A stretch of 64,000 nucleotides of DNA from Leucogyrophana mollusca (taxonomy: Eukaryota > Basidiomycota > Agaricomycetes > Boletales). The notes under the pieces were generated by a model, which saw nothing but the letters and a program-made list of their open reading frames with translations, was not told the DNA's origin and ran no database searches. The translations under genes were made by a program, and so were the position numbers. The stretch's first letter is position 1. The number at the start of each line of letters is the position of its first letter. Location of the stretch: NCBI GenBank assembly GCA_021014945.1, contig MU266327.1:186001-250000 (forward strand), in the 5' to 3' direction. Shown here piece after piece: positions 60,322 through 64,000 of the stretch.

Positions 60322-61092
60322 CGTAAGAGCATAAAGAAGAGAGAGACGAGGGACTGGCGACGAAGCAGAGAAGAAAGTAAAGACAGAAAGACTTGAAATA
60401 GATCAATTGCCATACGTCCGAATTCGACACCATCCACTGTCCAACAATTATTCCCACGCTGATGAACAAAGACCCCAGAAACTAGTCCTATTGTTTCCCC
60501 AGTGCCTCCGAGGTCTCACTCCACACAAGCTCCCAGCCACAAGGCGCGCGCGTTGTGCTTACCCTCACGCTAGACGTACGTATTCCACGCCTAACCAGTC
60601 GTTTCAAGTCCCATCGCTTGTTCTGTACCGACGCGAGTGTTCTGCCGCAGCGCCCATCTTGATCTTGTGGCAACTACCCATCTCTGATATACCCGGCGGC
60701 TAGTCATCGCTTCCAAGATGCTGGACCTGCCATCTTCCCATTCAAATTTCACAAACACTCATCAGATCTATGTTCGCGGGGTGACTGTGCTCAGAGATGT
60801 GCTTTCGTCTAGTTGCTTTCATGCCTTGAGCAGATGGCGAACTGCCCCTTTCAGATAGTGTACCTGTCAAACTAGCTCGAGGACAGAGGACTGCTCACGC
60901 GACGAGCCACCTGTGCAGCCCAATAGAGGTCCGGTTTCGCCCCCTTCTCCTGGGCAAACCTAAAGCAGCATGTCACGGCGAGGGGAGACCGGAGATAAAC
61001 GAGTGGCATTGACAAGAGTACTGTATAAAACGAAGGAAAGTCGACCGACAAGGCGGCGATTGTTTTGTCTCGGAAATCTCGGCATTGTTGGA
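60322..61092. other. intergenic between GH47 3' end and BEM1 promoter
   Basis: No gene seen on either strand. Open frames are short and featureless. Confidence 0.5.
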
Positions 61093-63420
61093 TTAGGTAG
61101 ACCCGTACATATCTTTCGCGGTGGGGGCCTTGAACGGATGGCACTCTGTGTTGAAGACGTCTAGAGGATGTAAGTACGAACTTCGGCGTCCTCAGCAATG
61201 CATGCCGACTTACAATCATCAAGAGAGATATGGCTTGGATCATCAAAGGTTAAGTAGCTGCAGTTGGTTTTAGTCTCAGTGACCGAGAATAAACAGCGGC
61301 GCAATCCCAATGTCACGCACAGATACTTGAGCACTTCCGCGAACCAGAAACTCTCCATATCGTTGACTTTGGTTGAATCGACGCTGTTGACGTCATTGAT
61401 GCCAGCGAATGCGACAGTCGTAGGAAGATAATCCTGGAAGCTCTTGATAGCGCTTGCAGCGTTGTCGAGGTACTTGGTATCACCGGTCGCGCGCCATGCA
61501 TAGAAATTGGACTCGAGGACTTCGGGACGGAGAATATAATCGGCCCCAGTGATGTAAAAGCCATGCTCGTTATAGAAACTCATAGCACTGGCGTCAGGAG
61601 CTGAACCACCGGTGTAATTGCCATCGCTGGAAATATAGGCGAAGGACTCGGGGCCAATACCTGTGCTGGGGAACAAGCATCGTCAGTGAAAGTACAGCGA
61701 ATTCAAAGACACAGAATTTACGCAGTGCTTGCATAGGTGTTCCAGCAGGCATCTGTCAGCTGAAGGCCGTAGTTCACGATCGTCTCGTTATTAGCCATTT
61801 TGCCACCTACAAAAAGTCAGAAACAACGCTCGTTGTTTTCGCATAGACAGCACTTCCTCACCAAGAATCCAGTTGCCGCCGTAAAAGCAAGCCAGGTGAG
61901 AGCCGACGTGACGAATATCTGTACCATCATAGTCGGCCAGATATAAGTGATCGTCAACTGTCGAATACTGGAGGATGTAGTATATCAACGAAAATACAAA
62001 TAGAAGCCCGCGGAACTTACTCTCAACAATTCTCGCACCGATGAATCCACTGCAGCCAACCACGCATCGGTATAAGTGTTGTCATCAGTGTTCGTAAGAC
62101 GCGGGTACTTGATTAGGTACTCGAAGTAGCTGTCAGAGCCTCCACCCCAGGTCTGCAAAGGATCAGGGGATACCGGTATATGACAACATGAGTAAACTCA
62201 CAACGTAGGTATCTGTGGATTTTCCCGTAGAAGGGTCAAGGCCTTGTCCTGGCAGACCAGGTAAAGGAGGATTAGGCTATGAAGATATATAATCAGGATC
62301 AAATTGATGCAGATTTGCGTTGGGCGCACCAGGCCAATGATGTGCAGAACCGGTTTTTCGCCGAGCTGACGATAGGTATCATTGTTTGTGTATTTGCTGA
62401 AAAACAATTGACTATAAGCGGGAACGCTAGTTCGGAACGATCGAGCTGATAGTTTACCTGAGCAGGTTCCATTCCAAAGTAAGCTATAGGACGTAATCGA
62501 TTGAACGCCTGAATAAAATTATGGTGAAGTTATACTCACTGTGCCAGCCGCAGCGATGCCTGTCTGGAGGTGAAATGAGCGTTTGTGAGACATATTCAGC
62601 CGGTTGCGCTCACCGAGCCCTGGACAGCCGAATTCTTAGAGAAGTCGATGTCGTTATATGGGACGGGGTTATTCTATGGCACGTTCATCAACAAAGGAAA
62701 GATGGCAGGACAACTCGACTCACTCCAACCCAAGCGTAGGCCATGTGGTCAGCAAGCTCTTGCGCCTTCTGAATGAGCACGGGGTATTTTTCTCCGCTCA
62801 GCTCGTATGCGCTGATGAACCCGGCGATATAGCGGATGGTGGTTTCGAAAAGACTGGAAAAACGCGTAAATAAAGATGTTTTCGGAATTGGCAGTGCAGT
62901 GGGCTTGCTTGACGGTATCGTTTGTTTTGCTGAAGTCGGTTGCCGCGGTATGGTTCACAGCCTCTTCGAACCAATCCTGTACGAAGCATGAAATTGTGTA
63001 TCAAGGCATTGAGCGTACATGTCGAACTCACAGTGAGCCCCATGATGTACTAGTTGGATAGTGCGCAGATTTGTTCAGTTGTTGTATCGTTACGTTGGTA
63101 AGAACTGACCATAGTGCTCATGGCATCTGCAATGGATGCACCCCATCCGTTCCGGCCATCAGTGAAAGATTTAGTCACGGGCAGCAAGTCATCATGGCCC
63201 CAGGCGTAATCCCTGCACCCGTGTTAAAATCAAGAAAACGCGCAGCAAATTTGGGAAAACGATACTTGTAAGCCTGGTAGCTAGTGTTGAAGAGTGCCTC
63301 CACAGCGTCTCTGTGGGTGGACGCGTCAGGAGGCAGCTGCAAGCCCTGCTTCTGAACAAGCGCGCCAAGGGTGCTAGTCGAAGCAGCGAGAGCGACTACA
63401 AACCAACGCCGGAAGGTCAT
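61093..63420 (-). CDS. secreted GH47 alpha-1,2-mannosidase
   Basis: Class I mannosidase that trims alpha-1,2-linked mannose from N-glycans; the signal peptide without a later anchor suggests secretion or the ER/Golgi lumen. MTFRRWFVVALAASTSTLGA is the signal sequence. Then come STHRDAVEALFNTSYQAYKY, NGWGASIADAMSTM, SVSLFETTIRYIAGFISAYE, NNIPYNDIDF, LNMSHKRSFHLQTGIAAAGT, TWGGGSDSYFEYLIKYPRLT, HVGSHLACFYGGNWILG, YYITGADYILRPEVLESNFY-type block (here HGFYITGADYILRPEVLESN), and MESFWFAEVLKYLYLTFDDP. The last splice yields VFNTECHPFKAPTAKDMYGS. The catalytic Glu/Asp-bearing segments and the terminal TECHP motif that carries the Ca2+-binding Thr are present. About 15 small exons; some in the middle are placed roughly. 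Confidence 0.92.
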
Positions 63421-64000
63421 GGCGAGACAAAATAAAGGAATGACAAGTAACGAACGACTAGACAAGTAACGAACGATTAGAGGAAAGCCTTCTTGAACCG
63501 AAAAGCCTTTTTACGGTTTGCAGAGGTTTGGTGGCGGCTGACCTGGATTATAGCGTCCGCTGTTCGGTTACGTGCAGGACCCATGCATACGCCTATGAAG
63601 GTGATATCGGGTTATATCCAGAATCTATTGAAACATATCGACTGTCATATGTTCACAAGGTCAGTTACCGGAGACTATCCAGAATCGTCACTTTTTGGCC
63701 TTTGTATCCGTTTGATTTTTGGCGGGATCTGTCCGAATTTTACGCGGACTTAGCTTTCGGAGCCCTACCTTGGTCCAACTGTCCTCCAGGCAGGATCTAC
63801 CCTCGCTCCGCGTGGGCCTCATCCGCCTAATGGAACCAAAGTTCGAAACATGCGTGTTCTATCCACCCCATAGGATATGACCTCAAAATGGATAACATGT
63901 GTCCGCCAGTCAACTACGAGCCAAGTGTAAACTAGTGAGCTGAAACATCGACGATATTTGCCCAAGAGTTTAAGCTAGGTAATTTGGAGGGAATACCATT
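63421..64000. other. intergenic, upstream of GH47
   Basis: No gene seen. A 9-base sequence (aagtaacga within gacaagtaacgaacga) is repeated in tandem around 63447-63478 in the mannosidase promoter, as two near-identical copies of CAAGTAACGAACGA. The remainder holds only short frames. Confidence 0.45.

Noticed and set aside
1..64000. CRISPR arrays, riboswitches, bacterial operons or a secondary-metabolite cluster
   Set aside because: The genome is eukaryotic, no regularly spaced repeats were seen, and no polyketide, peptide or terpene synthase signature occurs in the window.

Overview
The window reads as nuclear DNA of a mushroom-forming basidiomycete (Agaricomycetes). Genes are dense, on both strands, and broken by many introns of about 45-65 nt with GT-AG (rarely GC-AG) ends and CTRAY-like branch sites. 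Several products are fungal or basidiomycete in flavour: a Rim15-type kinase with a receiver domain, Bem1, an EF-hand MscS channel, a fungal galectin and a mushroom-type hypothetical family. CDS spans below run from start codon to stop codon and include introns; splice sites were inferred by eye.

Layout. 0.5-12 kb: a RhoGEF, a small unknown protein, a tRNA-His gene with an 11-nt intron, a short-form tRNase Z starting 82 nt after that tRNA, THO subunit THOC7 converging on it, and an unknown UIM-containing protein. 12.6-21.6 kb: a Rim15/Greatwall-type kinase, mitochondrial ribosomal protein bS18m and proteasome deubiquitinase Rpn11. 21.8-35.3 kb: an unknown mushroom family protein, a secreted aldose 1-epimerase, Efr3 and Vps52 converging, a galectin, and an orphan Rev1-like BRCT protein. 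35.7-48.4 kb: folylpolyglutamate synthase with two possible starts, an MscS channel, an SLX4-like zinc-finger protein divergent from importin-11/Kap120, and a multi-pass membrane protein. 48.8-53.4 kb: biotin-protein ligase and L-2-hydroxyglutarate dehydrogenase. 53.4-57.1 kb is gene-poor and holds a broken PIF1/Helitron-like helicase fragment and other coding-like relics. 57.1-63.4 kb: complex I subunit NDUFA12, Bem1 and a secreted GH47 mannosidase.

Most genes are conserved housekeeping functions: signalling and polarity (RhoGEF, Bem1, Rim15, Efr3), trafficking (Vps52, importin), RNA processing (tRNase Z, THOC7), proteolysis (Rpn11) and mitochondrial metabolism (NDUFA12, bS18m, L2HGDH, biotin ligase, FPGS). 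I see no biosynthetic cluster, CRISPR array, intact transposon or clearly new multi-gene system. The best leads are arrangements: tRNA-His next to its 3'-processing enzyme, a two-start FPGS with a stop-start-overlapping mini-uORF, a Rev1-like BRCT gene without its polymerase, two GC-AG introns, and a helicase relic.
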